A stretch of DNA of 64,000 nucleotides. Origin: Prado023 sp963747335. GTDB lineage: Bacteria > Actinomycetota > Actinomycetes > S36-B12 > CAIYMF01. Where the stretch lies: contig CAVVEV010000003.1 in the NCBI GenBank assembly GCA_963747335.1, forward strand, positions 248,001 to 312,000, given 5' to 3'. Shown here piece after piece: positions 33,516 through 41,622 of the stretch (within the stretch, counting starts at the first letter, position 1; the number at the start of each line of letters is the position of its first letter). The notes beneath the pieces are model-generated. The model did not search any database and was not told the DNA's origin. It worked only from the letters and a program-made list of their open reading frames with translations. Position numbers and translations under genes: made by a program.

Positions 33516-34124
33516 CTACTTGGGCTGCACGGGCCTTCCGCCACGACGCAGGCGCGGGGGAGGCAGCCGCAACCGGCGGATCTGCAGCACGCGCATGAGG
33601 CCGTAGAACGTGGCGCCCTTGCGCTCGGCATCGGAGGGCCACTGCTTCTTGAGCTCACGGCTCAACCGCGCCATCAGCACGGTGGTGTCCACGATGATGA
33701 ACAGGGTCAGCACCAGCCAGAGCATCGAGACGTAGCCCTGGGCATTGACCAGGCCCCAGCTGCGCCAGGGCAGCAACCCGACCACGAGCACCAGGAGCGC
33801 CAGGGGCATGAACAGCTCTGCGGCGGCCCAGCGGCTGTCGATGAAGTCCCGGACGAACCGCTTGACCGGCCCGGCGTCGCGGGCCGGCAGCGCGCTCTCG
33901 TCGCCGGCCAGGAGTGCAGCCCGTGAGGCCTGGCGCTCCTGAGCTGCCCGCGCCTTGGCCTCCTTCTTGGCCGCCTTGGGGTCCGAGGAGACCTTCAAGG
34001 TGTGCTTGCGCTGGGCCTCGGCCTCCTTGCGCGACGGGGTGGGGCGACCCTTGCCGACTGTGGCGGTGCCCTCCGGTTCGACAGCGGTCGGTTCGGCGGG
34101 GGCATTGCGCGAGAGGAACTTCAC
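33516..34124 (-). CDS. DUF3043 membrane protein
   Basis: 202 residues. A charged N-terminal half rich in Lys/Arg/Ala/Glu (GKGRPTPSRKEAEAQRK, AKKEAKARAAQE) precedes DAGPVKRFVRDFIDSRW, then two membrane helices (about 110-130 and 137-157), and a basic C-terminus (LSRELKKQWP, LRLPPPRLRRGGRP). This is the actinobacterial DUF3043 family, of unknown function. It is divergent from pspA. GTG start at 34124 with TACCCT 6 nt upstream, so the mRNA is probably leaderless. Confidence 0.88.
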   Translation of the reverse strand: MKFLSRNAPAEPTAVEPEGTATVGKGRPTPSRKEAEAQRKHTLKVSSDPKAAKKEAKARAAQERQASRAALLAGDESALPARDAGPVKRFVRDFIDSRWAAAELFMPLALLVLVVGLLPWRSWGLVNAQGYVSMLWLVLTLFIIVDTTVLMARLSRELKKQWPSDAERKGATFYGLMRVLQIRRLRLPPPRLRRGGRPVQPK

Positions 34125-34130
34125 GGGTCA

Positions 34131-34136
34131 AGGGTA
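34131..34136 (-). promoter_or_regulatory. Putative -10 element, leaderless DUF3043 gene
   Basis: TACCCT on the minus strand, 6 nt before the GTG at 34124. A TAGGCT at 34160-34165 on the plus strand may serve the divergent pspA gene. Confidence 0.45.
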
Positions 34137-34212
34137 CGTCGTGCCCACCGCAGTGGCGTTAGGCTTGTGTGGTCGGCGGGTGTGCCGCCAGGGAAGAGAG
34201 CGACAGCGAACC

Positions 34213-35082
34213 ATGGCCGGTATGTGGCAGCGTTTCAAGATGATCTTCAGCTCCAAGGCCAACGCGGCCCTGGACAAGGCTGAGAATCCCGCGCAGACCC
34301 TGGACTACTCCTACGAGAAGCAGCTCGAGATGCTGCAGAAGGTGCGCAGGGGTGTGGCCGATGTGGCCACCAGCCGCAAGCGGGTCGAGCTGCAGATCGC
34401 CAGCCTCGACAAGCAGCTGGCCAAGCTCGATGACCAGGCGCGTGCCGCCCTGGCCGCCGGTCGCGAGGACCTCGCCAGGGAGGCCCTGATCCGCAAGTCC
34501 ACGCTCAGTCAGCAGATCGCCGACCTGCACGTCCAGCTCGAGCAGCTGACCGCCCAGGAGCAGAAGCTGACAGTTGCCTCGCAGCAGCTGCAGACCAAGG
34601 TGGAGGCCTTCCGCACGCAGAAGGAGACCATCAAGGCGACCTACTCCGCGGCTGAGGCACAGGTGCGCATCAACGAGGCGTTCACCGGCATCTCCAGCGA
34701 GCTCGGCGACGTCGGCATGGCGATCCAGCGGGCGGAGGACCGGACTGCCCAGATGCAGGCCCGCGCCGGCGCGATGGAGGAGCTCATGGCCACCGGGGCG
34801 CTGGAGGTCTCCGGAGGCAAGGACTCGCTGACCGCCGAGCTCGAGCGGCTGGCCGCAGACAACCAGGTGGAGAACGAGCTGGCCGCCATGAAGGCCCAGC
34901 TCGGTGGCGCAGAGCCGCCGGCCGCCGTCACCGGTGCGGCCGCTGAGGTTCCCGCGGTCGGTGCGGCCCCTGCGGACGATGTCGTCGACGCGATCATCGC
35001 CGAGGAGCCCGCAGAGCTTCCGGCACCCCCAGCACCGCCCGCCACGCCGGCCGCCCCGCCTGCCGGCCCCGCAACCCAGTAG
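34213..35082 (+). CDS. pspA: PspA/IM30 family envelope-stress protein
   Basis: 289 residues. An amphipathic N-terminal helix (MWQRFKMIFSSKANAALDKAENPAQTLDYSYEKQ) is followed by a long coiled coil to about residue 215 with the PspA core (RVELQIASLDKQLAKL, YSAAEAQVRINEAFTGIS). PspA binds the inner face of the membrane and protects it under stress as an ESCRT-III-like polymer. The C-terminal 60 residues are a Pro/Ala-rich tail not found in E. coli PspA. It leads the genes htpX and pspAB with a 27-base gap to htpX, forming a stress operon. No sigma-54 signature is seen. Confidence 0.94.
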   Translation: MAGMWQRFKMIFSSKANAALDKAENPAQTLDYSYEKQLEMLQKVRRGVADVATSRKRVELQIASLDKQLAKLDDQARAALAAGREDLAREALIRKSTLSQQIADLHVQLEQLTAQEQKLTVASQQLQTKVEAFRTQKETIKATYSAAEAQVRINEAFTGISSELGDVGMAIQRAEDRTAQMQARAGAMEELMATGALEVSGGKDSLTAELERLAADNQVENELAAMKAQLGGAEPPAAVTGAAAEVPAVGAAPADDVVDAIIAEEPAELPAPPAPPATPAAPPAGPATQ

Positions 35083-35109
35083 GACCGCAAGGAGGCTCGC
35101 AAGCCCGCC

Positions 35110-36010
35110 ATGGCGCGCAACAGGTACGCACCCGATCGGGGTCTCACGGCCCGGATGGGCGGGACGATGTTCATCCTGGGGCTGCTGTACGTCGTCCTGA
35201 TGGCTGTGCTGATCTTCGCCGGCGTGAAGTGGTATCTTCGTGCTGATCCTCGCGGGGGGCTCGGCGTGGGCGCAGTGGTACTTCTCCGACCGCGTCGCCC
35301 TGTTCTCGATGTCGGCCCGGGTCGTCACTCCCGAGCAGGCGCCGCAGCTGCACGCCATCGTCGACCGCCTGTGCGCGATGGCCGACATGCCCAAGCCCGC
35401 CGTGGCGATCGCCGACACCGACATGCCCAATGCGTTCGCCACGGGCCGCAGCACCAAGCGTGCCGTCGTCTGCGTCACCACCGGCCTCCTGCGCCGCTTG
35501 GATGGCGAGGAGCTGGAGGGGGTGCTGTCCCACGAGCTGTCCCACGTCGCCCACCGGGACGTGCTCGTGATGACGGTGGCCTCCTTCGTGGGCGTCCTGG
35601 CCGGGTTCCTCACCCGTTCGTGGATGTGGGGCGGCCTGACGCGGCGGCGCGACAGCGACAGCAACAGCGCGCTCGCGTTCCTGCTGATCATGGTCGTGTC
35701 GATCGTCGTGTACTTCGTGAGCTTCCTTCTGGTCCGGGTGCTGTCGCGCTACCGGGAGCTCTCGGCCGACCGGGCCGGAGCCCTGCTCACGGGCCGGCCG
35801 GGCGCCCTGGGCCGGGCCCTGCAGAAGATCAGCGGGGACATGGGAGCCATCCCGACCCGTGACCTGCGGGCCAAGGAGTCCATGAACGCCTTCTTCATCA
35901 CCCCGGCCTTCGGGGGCACGCAGTCCATGGCCAGCCTGTTGTCCACGCATCCTCCCCTGGAGCAGCGGCTGGAGCAGCTGGCCCGCATCTCCGCCCAGCT
36001 GGGGCAGTGA
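35110..36010 (+). CDS. htpX: M48 family metalloprotease HtpX, frameshifted
   Basis: Two overlapping frames make one HtpX of about 300 residues. Frame one (from ATG 35110) gives the N-terminal RNRYAPDRGLTARM and a membrane helix ending FAGVKW. After an extra T at 35233, frame two continues IFVLILAGGSAWAQWYFSDRVALFSM and on to the stop at 36010. The zinc site is LSHELSHVAHRD (HExxH) with the third ligand in SRYRELSADRAGA. Two more membrane helices surround the TRRRDSDSNS loop. HtpX degrades damaged membrane proteins. It lies between pspA and pspAB; its TGA overlaps the ATG of pspAB. Confidence 0.9.
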
Positions 36011-36579
36011 TGGGCCGCTTCGACTCGATCATGGGCCGGCGCAAGCCCGCACGCCCCGACCTCGACGCCATCTTCGGGCTGCCCAGCGCGGCCATCACGC
36101 TCTCGGCCAGCCTCGGGTTCGAGGCCACGGGCACCGGCGCGGTCGCCTTCCGGGTGCCCGACGGGCGCGCCTTCGCCGAGGTCCAGGCCGAGATCGAGGC
36201 GCTGCTGGCGGCCTCGGGCAATCCGGCCGTGGAGCTCACCGCCGACCAGTACGGCTACACGTGGCTGGTCGTCTCGACCGAACCGCCGGACGTCGGGGCA
36301 CTGGTCACGCACCTGCACGCGGTGAACCTTTCCTTGCAGGACAGCGGGTTCGGCCCGCAACTGCTGTGCTCGACCTCGCTGTTCACCGGGCCCGGTGGGC
36401 GACCGCTGGCGATGGTCTACCTGTTCAAGCAGGGATCGTTCTACCCGTTCGCCCCGTCCGGCGGCCAGACCCGTGACACGGTCCTCGAGCTGCAGATCCG
36501 CGACCTGCTGCGCGACGAGCTCGCCGTGGAGAAGGACCTGTCGCGCTGGTTCCCGATCTGGGGCGCCCCGGGGCTGTAG
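36010..36579 (+). CDS. PspA-associated protein PspAB
   Basis: 189 residues. It begins GRFDSIMGRRKPARPDLDAIFGLPSAAITLSASLGF, which I recognise as the PspAB family always linked to actinobacterial pspA and htpX genes. It ends with RDLLRDELAVEKDLSRWFPIWGAPGL. No membrane helix or catalytic motif is seen; a role in the Psp stress response is inferred from its neighbours. The ATG overlaps the htpX stop by one base (TGATG), so translation is coupled. The pspAA gene, often found in the same set, is absent here. Confidence 0.88.
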   Translation: MGRFDSIMGRRKPARPDLDAIFGLPSAAITLSASLGFEATGTGAVAFRVPDGRAFAEVQAEIEALLAASGNPAVELTADQYGYTWLVVSTEPPDVGALVTHLHAVNLSLQDSGFGPQLLCSTSLFTGPGGRPLAMVYLFKQGSFYPFAPSGGQTRDTVLELQIRDLLRDELAVEKDLSRWFPIWGAPGL

Positions 36580-36593
36580 CGCCGGACTCGCCC

Positions 36594-37799
36594 TCAGTCC
36601 GGCTCGGGGGTCGAGCCGACGCCCGGCAGGGCCAGCATCCGGTCGAGCGCGACCCTGGCCCAGTGCGACGTGTCCTCGTCGACCACGATCCGGTTGACGA
36701 CGTTACCGGCCGCAAGGTTCTCCAGCGCCCACACCAGGTGCGGCAGGTCGATGCGGTTCATGGTCGAGCAGTAGCAGACCGAGCGATCCAGGAACGTGAC
36801 CTGCTTGTCCGGATGGGCGTTGGCCAGCCGGCGCACCAGGTTCAGCTCGGTGCCGATCGCCCACGCCGATCCCGGCTCGGCGGCGTCCAGGACCTTGATG
36901 ATGTACTCCGTCGACCCCACGTAGTCGGCCTTCTGGACCACCTCGTGGCGGCACTCGGGGTGGACGAGGATGTTGACCCCGGGGATGCGCTCGCGCGCCT
37001 CGTCGACGACGGCCTCGCTGAACCGCCCGTGCACGGAGCAGTGGCCCCTCCACAGGACGATCTTCGCCGCGCGCATCTGCTCGTCGGTGAGCCCGCCGCC
37101 CGGCCGGTGCGGGTCGTAGACGACGCAGTCGTCGAGGCTCAGGCCGAGGTCGAGCACCGCGGTGTTCCGCCCGAGGTGCTGGTCGGGGAGGAAGAAGATC
37201 CGCTCGCCCTGCTCGAAGGCCCATTCGAGGGACTGCCGGGCGTTGCTCGACGTGCAGATCGTGCCCCGGTTGCGGCCGGTGAACGCCTTGATCGCGGCGG
37301 TGGAGTTCATGTAGGTGATCGGGATGGTCGACGTCGGCGAGGCCCGAGCTCGACGAAGCGCTCCCACGCGTCCTCGACCTGGCCGATCTCGGCCATGTCG
37401 GCCATCGAGCAGCCGGCGGCGAGGTCGGGGAGGATCACCTGCTGGTCGTCGGTCGTCAGGATGTCGGCACTCTCGGCCATGAAGTGCACGCCGCAGAAGA
37501 CGATGAACTCGGCCTCCGGGTGCGCCGCCGCCTGCTGGGCGAGCTTGAAGGAGTCGCCGGTGACGTCGGCGAACGCGATGACCTCGTCGCGCTGGTAGTG
37601 GTGGCCCAGGATGTAGGCGCGCGAACCGAGTTCCGTCACGGGCGCGTCGGGCGCGCGCGACCAGGTCGGGGTCCGAGGCCGGCGGCAGGGCGCCGGGGCA
37701 CTCCACGCCCTTCTCGGTGTCGGGGTCGGTGCCCTGGCCGAGGAGGAGCAGCGCCAGCGGGGTCGGTTGCGGCTCGGTCCAGGCAGCCGTGTCGGTCAT
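36594..37799 (-). CDS. nadA: Quinolinate synthase, frameshifted at three sites
   Basis: Condenses iminoaspartate with dihydroxyacetone phosphate to quinolinate in de novo NAD synthesis, using a [4Fe-4S] cluster. Three reading segments make one NadA: ATG 37799 to about 37641 (frame A), AYILGHHYQRDEVIAFADVTGDS to WERFVELG (frame B, to about 37343), then IPITYMNSTAAIKAFTGR to the stop (frame A). Cluster cysteines lie in FIVFCGVHFM, GTICTSSNA and SVCYCSTMN. Extra bases near 37640, 37342 and 37330 total three, which is why the frame returns. Removing them gives an intact protein of normal length with a continuous family sequence. GAGGAAGG precedes the ATG. No nadB or nadC is adjacent. Confidence 0.9.
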   Translation of the reverse strand: MTDTAAWTEPQPTPLALLLLGQGTDPDTEKGVECPGALPPASDPDLVARARRARDGTRFARLHPGPPLPARRGHRVRRRHRRLLQARPAGGGAPGGRVHRLLRRALHGRECRHPDDRRPAGDPPRPRRRLLDGRHGRDRPGRGRVGALRRARASPTSTIPITYMNSTAAIKAFTGRNRGTICTSSNARQSLEWAFEQGERIFFLPDQHLGRNTAVLDLGLSLDDCVVYDPHRPGGGLTDEQMRAAKIVLWRGHCSVHGRFSEAVVDEARERIPGVNILVHPECRHEVVQKADYVGSTEYIIKVLDAAEPGSAWAIGTELNLVRRLANAHPDKQVTFLDRSVCYCSTMNRIDLPHLVWALENLAAGNVVNRIVVDEDTSHWARVALDRMLALPGVGSTPEPD

Positions 37800-37912
37800 C
37801 GCAGGGCCTTCCTCGTGAGGCGGGGCCCCATCGTTCCACAGAGTCGCTCGCCGGGCGCCCCTGATGCGCGGCGGTCGAGCGGGGACGGGGCGTCGGGAAG
37901 CCCAGTGGGTGC

Positions 37913-37918
37913 CAGACT
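37913..37918 (+). promoter_or_regulatory. Putative -10 element, leaderless glycerate kinase gene
   Basis: CAGACT lies 8 nt before the GTG at 37927 and no ribosome binding site is present. Confidence 0.38.
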
Positions 37919-37926
37919 TCGGGCTC

Positions 37927-39031
37927 GTGAAGGTGCTGATCTGCCCGGACTCGTTCACCGGCACGCTCTCAGCGGCGGAGGCGGCTGCAGCGATGGCTCA
38001 GGGCTGGGCACGGGTGGCCCCCGGCGATCAGGTCGTGCTCCGCCCGCTCTCCGACGGCGGCCCCGGATTCCTCGAGGCGATCGCGGCAGGTCGCCCCGGG
38101 GTCCGCCACGGGCTGGCCGTCACCGGCCCCCTGGGCGAGCCTGTCCAGGCGGGGTACCTCCTGACCACAGACGGGACGGCGTGGATCGAGTCGGCCAGCG
38201 CCGCGGGCCTGCACCTCGTCCCCCCCGACCGACGCGACCCCACGCTCGCGACCTCGCGTGGTGTCGGCGAGCTCATGGGCGCGGCGGTGGCCGGTGGAGC
38301 GCGGAGCCTCGTGATCGGGGTCGGTGGCACTGGCATCTGCGACGGTGGAGCGGGTCTCCTGACGGCCCTCGGCGCCACCTCGCAGCCAGCAGGGGCGCTG
38401 TCCCGAGGTGGTGGCGCGCTGGCCGACCTGACCTCGCTGGACCTCGGCCCGGCCATGCAGGCCGTGGCGGGGATCACGCTGGAGGTGGCCACCGACGTCG
38501 ACGTGCCCCTGCTCGGCGCGCGCGGGGCAGCCCGCGGCTTCGCGCCCCAGAAGGGGGCCACCCCGGAGCAGGTCGAGCAGGCTCGAGGAGGCGATGACCC
38601 ACTGGGCGAGCATGCTGGGCCGCACCTCCGATGGCAGGTCTGCCGCAGTGGCCCTCGGTGCCGGCGCCGGGGGCGGCCTCGGGGCGGCGCTGATCCGGTT
38701 GGGTGCGCGTCGCGTCCCGGGCATCGGCACGGTGCTGGAGGCGGCGGACATCGAGGGCCTGATCGACGGCGTCGACCTGGTGGTCACGGGGGAGGGGTCC
38801 TTCGACTGGCAGTCGCTGCGCGGCAAGGTGGTGGCGGGAGTCGCTGCGGCGGCCCTGCAGCGGGCTGTCCCCGTACTCGTCCTGGCGGGCCGGGTCGAGC
38901 TGAGTCGCCGCGAGTGGATCACCGCCGGGGTGGCTGCCGCGTTCCCGGCCGCAGCGGAGCCGGGGGAGACCCACCGCGAGGGCCTGGCCCGGGCGGCCGC
39001 CCGCGCAGCTCGCACCTGGTCGCGGGGCTGA
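37927..39031 (+). CDS. Glycerate kinase, frameshifted
   Basis: Phosphorylates D-glycerate (GckA/GlxK family, counterpart of Rv2205c). It starts at GTG 37927: KVLICPDSFTGTLSAAEAAAAMAQGW. The SDGGPGFLEAI loop, LVIGVGGTGICDGGAGLLTALG and ATDVDVPLLG are typical. After EQVEQ an extra G at 38581 breaks the frame; without it the sequence continues LEEAMTHWASMLGR and GAGAGGGLGAALIRLGARRVPG to the stop at 39031, including VVTGEGSFDWQSLRGK. Total about 367 residues, the usual length. In the M. tuberculosis order glycerate kinase also neighbours the HesB/erpA gene. Confidence 0.9.
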
Positions 39032-39188
39032 CCGCAGGGCCGACGCCTGCGCCAGGCCGTGCCCGGTGCAGCGACCGCGGTTGGTCGAACTCCGCAAGTC
39101 GTGTCAGCATGGGCGTACCGGGAATGCGGCTCACCGAGTTCGCGTTGCCCGGATGTAGACCGCCACGATGCTCAGTAGGAGGGCACCG

Positions 39189-39554
39189 ATGACCGCCGAG
39201 ACCAGCACCGAGACCACCGCTCCCGTCAGCGATGGGATCGTCCTGACCGAGGTTGCCGCCGACAAGGTGCGTACCCTGCTCGACTCCGAGGGTCGTGACG
39301 ACCTGGCGCTGCGCGTGGCCGTTCAGCCCGGTGGCTGCTCCGGCCTGCGCTACCAGCTCTTCTTCGACGAGCGCTCGCTCGACGGCGACGTCCGCAAGGA
39401 CTTCGGCGGCGTGGAGGTCGTCATGGACCGCATGAGCGCCCCGTACCTGTCCGGTGCCACCATCGACTTCGTGGACTCGATCGAGAAGCAGGGCTTCACG
39501 ATCGACAACCCGAACGCGACCGGCTCCTGCGCATGCGGTGACTCGTTCCACTGA
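39189..39554 (+). CDS. erpA: Iron-sulfur cluster insertion protein ErpA
   Basis: 121 residues, A-type carrier (HesB/IscA fold) that hands [4Fe-4S] clusters to apo-proteins. The three conserved cysteines are Cys50 in PGGCSGLRY and Cys114 and Cys116 in GSCACGDSF. The ATG at 39189 is fixed by AGGAGGG 5 nt upstream; a longer reading from 39168 is not needed. Position next to nadA, a cluster enzyme, and upstream of the oxidase genes fits a role in maturing them. Counterpart of Rv2204c. Confidence 0.94.
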   Translation: MTAETSTETTAPVSDGIVLTEVAADKVRTLLDSEGRDDLALRVAVQPGGCSGLRYQLFFDERSLDGDVRKDFGGVEVVMDRMSAPYLSGATIDFVDSIEKQGFTIDNPNATGSCACGDSFH

Positions 39555-39607
39555 CCTGACCGGCTAGGGTCACCTGCGTCGTCACCGTCCGACCAGGGGG
39601 CTCGCGC

Positions 39608-40594
39608 ATGCGGATCGTCGTCACCGGCTCCATCGCCACTGACCACCTCATGACGTTCCCGGGTCGGTTCGCCGACTCGATCGTCCTGGACAAGCTGGAC
39701 AAGATCTCGCTGTCGTTCCTCGTCGATGAGCTCGAGGTCCGGCGCGGCGGGGTGGCGGCCAACATCGCCTTCGGCATGGGGGTGCTGGGCCTGAGCCCGA
39801 TCCTGGTCGGGGCGGTCGGCCCGGACTTCGCCGACTACCGGTCCTGGCTGCAGCGCCATGGCGTGGACACCGAGTCCGTGCATGTCTCCGAGGTCCGGCA
39901 CACGGCTCGCTTCGTGTGCACGACGGACGAGCACGCCAACCAGATCGCGACCTTCTACGCCGGCGCCATGCAGGAGGCCCGCGACATCGAGCTCGGCCCG
40001 GTCGTCGAGCGCGTGGGGAGCGTGGACCTCGTCCTGATCGGGGCCAACGACCCCGAGGCGATGATGCGCCACACCGAGGAGTGCCGCTACCGGCGGATCC
40101 CGTTCGCGGCCGACCCCTCCCAGCAGCTGGCTCGCATGCACGGCGACGAGATCCGCCAGCTCGTCGACGGGGCCGCCTACCTGTTCACCAACGAGTACGA
40201 GGCCGCCCTCACCGAGCAGAAGACCGGCTGGAGCAGCGACGAGATCCTCGACCGGGTGGGAACTCGGGTCACCACCCTGGGACCCAGTGGCGTGCGCATC
40301 GAGCGCAAGGGCCAGGACATGATCCAGGTGCCCACGCCCAAGGAGACGCACAAGGCCGACCCGACGGGCGTCGGGGATGCCTTCCGCGCCGGCTTCCTCG
40401 CCGGGTTGGCGTGGGGCCTGCCCCTGCAGCGGTGCGCGCAGGTGGGGTCGCTGCTGGCCACGCACGTCATCGAGAGCGTCGGCACCCAGGAGTACGAGCT
40501 GGCCCGCCGGTCGTTCCTGCTGCGCATCAGGGAGGCCTACGGGGATCAGGCCGCCGAGGAGATCGGCGTCCACATCACTCTGGCTCGGCGCTGA
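39608..40594 (+). CDS. adoK: PfkB family kinase, adenosine kinase AdoK type
   Basis: 328 residues. ITGSIATDHLM-like N-terminus (VVTGSIATDHLMTFPGRF), VRRGGVAANIAFGMGVLG, ARFVCTTDEHANQIATFYAGAM, IGANDPEAMMRHTEECR and the PfkB signature DPTGVGDAFRAGFLAG with the catalytic Asp. The pattern follows M. tuberculosis Rv2202c (AdoK), the bacterial adenosine kinase that salvages adenosine to AMP, very closely along its length, as far as I recall that sequence. A TAGGGT (39566-39571) may be its -10. Aat starts 9 bases after its stop, so the two are cotranscribed. Confidence 0.87.
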   Translation: MRIVVTGSIATDHLMTFPGRFADSIVLDKLDKISLSFLVDELEVRRGGVAANIAFGMGVLGLSPILVGAVGPDFADYRSWLQRHGVDTESVHVSEVRHTARFVCTTDEHANQIATFYAGAMQEARDIELGPVVERVGSVDLVLIGANDPEAMMRHTEECRYRRIPFAADPSQQLARMHGDEIRQLVDGAAYLFTNEYEAALTEQKTGWSSDEILDRVGTRVTTLGPSGVRIERKGQDMIQVPTPKETHKADPTGVGDAFRAGFLAGLAWGLPLQRCAQVGSLLATHVIESVGTQEYELARRSFLLRIREAYGDQAAEEIGVHITLARR

Positions 40595-40603
40595 CGCAGG
40601 ACC

Positions 40604-41344
40604 ATGCCCGTCGAGCCTGGGGCACCTCGATGGGCGCTGCCTGACCTGCACGGGCTGCCCGAGGGGCAGGAGATGGTGGCCGTCGGTGCCGACCTCTCGC
40701 CGGGGATGCTGTTGGCGGGGTACCGCACCGGGTTGTTCGCGATGCCCGAGGGTCGCGAGATCGGCTGGTGGTCCCCGGATCCGCGCGGCGTCCTGCTGCC
40801 GGGCCGTGCGCGCATCGCGCGGTCGCTGCGCCGGGCACTGGCCCGGTTCGAGGTCAGCGTCGACCTGGCGTTCGCCGAGGTCGTGGCCGCCTGTGCCGAC
40901 CCGCGCCGGCCCCACGGATGGATCAGCCGTGAGTACGTGGACTCATACGGCGAGCTCCATCGACTCGGCTGGGCGCATTCGATCGAGGTCTGGGACGCCG
41001 ACGGCGCCCTGGCCGGTGGCCTGTTCGGCGTGGAGGTGGGCGGCCTGTTCGCGGCCGAGTCGAAGTTCCATGTGCGTACCGACGCCTCCAAGGTGGCTGT
41101 GGTGGCGCTCGCCGGGCTCCTGGCCGCGGACGGCGACCCACGACGGGTCATCGACGTCCAGTGGTGCACCGCGCACCTGGCCTCGCTGGGCGCGGTCGAG
41201 GTGCCACGCCCGGTCTACCTGCGCGCGCTCCCGGCCGTGCTGGCCAGGCCCCCGGTGCTGACCGATCAGGCCAGAGCGGGCGAACTGGGCGAACCGGGAG
41301 GGCCGGACGGGGCTCCCAGCCGGATCAGGTGGCGCAGAGCCTGA
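40604..41344 (+). CDS. aat: Leucyl/phenylalanyl-tRNA-protein transferase
   Basis: 246 residues; adds Leu or Phe from aminoacyl-tRNA to N-terminal Lys/Arg of proteins, marking them for ClpS/ClpAP (N-degron pathway). Family signs: PEGQEMVAVGADLSPGMLLAGYRTGLFAMPE, IGWWSPDPRGVLLPG, GWISREYVDSYGELHRLGWAHSIEVW, GGLFGVEVGGLFAAESKFH and VIDVQWCTAHLASLGA. The C-terminal 25 residues (after LARPPVL) are a Gly/Pro/Arg tail that overlaps the convergent TusA-like gene by 79 bases. Confidence 0.95.
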   Translation: MPVEPGAPRWALPDLHGLPEGQEMVAVGADLSPGMLLAGYRTGLFAMPEGREIGWWSPDPRGVLLPGRARIARSLRRALARFEVSVDLAFAEVVAACADPRRPHGWISREYVDSYGELHRLGWAHSIEVWDADGALAGGLFGVEVGGLFAAESKFHVRTDASKVAVVALAGLLAADGDPRRVIDVQWCTAHLASLGAVEVPRPVYLRALPAVLARPPVLTDQARAGELGEPGGPDGAPSRIRWRRA

Positions 41345-41622
41345 CCCGGGTGCTCGTTGGGGGTGTGCGGCTCAGGCCCGCTCGCCGCGGAGGACTGCAT
41401 CGCCATTGGGTCGGGGACCTCGGCGGACAGCGGCTCGGTGAGCACCAGCTGGTGGCCCCGCAACCGGCACCACGCCGGGACGTCGTGCACGGCGGCGGGG
41501 TCGTCGGTGCGCAGCTCGATCAGGCTGCCCGCCGGCAAGGAGCCCGCTGCGCGGGCCAGCCGGATGATCGGCACCGGGCACAGCACGCCGCGCGCCTCGA
41601 CGGTCGCATCCGGCCTCGTCAC
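41266..41622 (-). CDS. TusA-like sulfurtransferase
   Basis: 118 residues. Residues 1-70 are a TusA/SirA fold: EARGVLCPVPIIRLARAAGSLPAGSLIELRTDDPAAVHDVPAWCRLRGHQLV, with the persulfide cysteine in CPVP. The last 45 residues are a Pro/Ser-rich tail of low complexity. TusA proteins carry sulfur from a cysteine desulfurase to acceptors such as tRNA or molybdopterin. Its GTG overlaps the stop of the upstream desulfurase-like gene (GTGA), so sulfur probably passes directly between the two. The 3' end lies in the aat coding region. Confidence 0.87.
   Translation of the reverse strand: MTRPDATVEARGVLCPVPIIRLARAAGSLPAGSLIELRTDDPAAVHDVPAWCRLRGHQLVLTEPLSAEVPDPMAMQSSAASGPEPHTPNEHPGQALRHLIRLGAPSGPPGSPSSPALA

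Noticed and set aside
35240..36010. HtpX starting at the ATG-like codon 35240
   Set aside because: This would lose the first membrane helix, which is encoded in the other frame from 35110; a single extra base explains the split.
37307..37639. A separate 110-codon minus-strand gene
   Set aside because: It is the middle part of nadA (GHHYQRDEV, FCGVHFM), displaced by extra bases, not an independent gene.
38594..39031. A separate plus-strand gene of 145 codons
   Set aside because: It is the C-terminal part of glycerate kinase after the frameshift at 38581.
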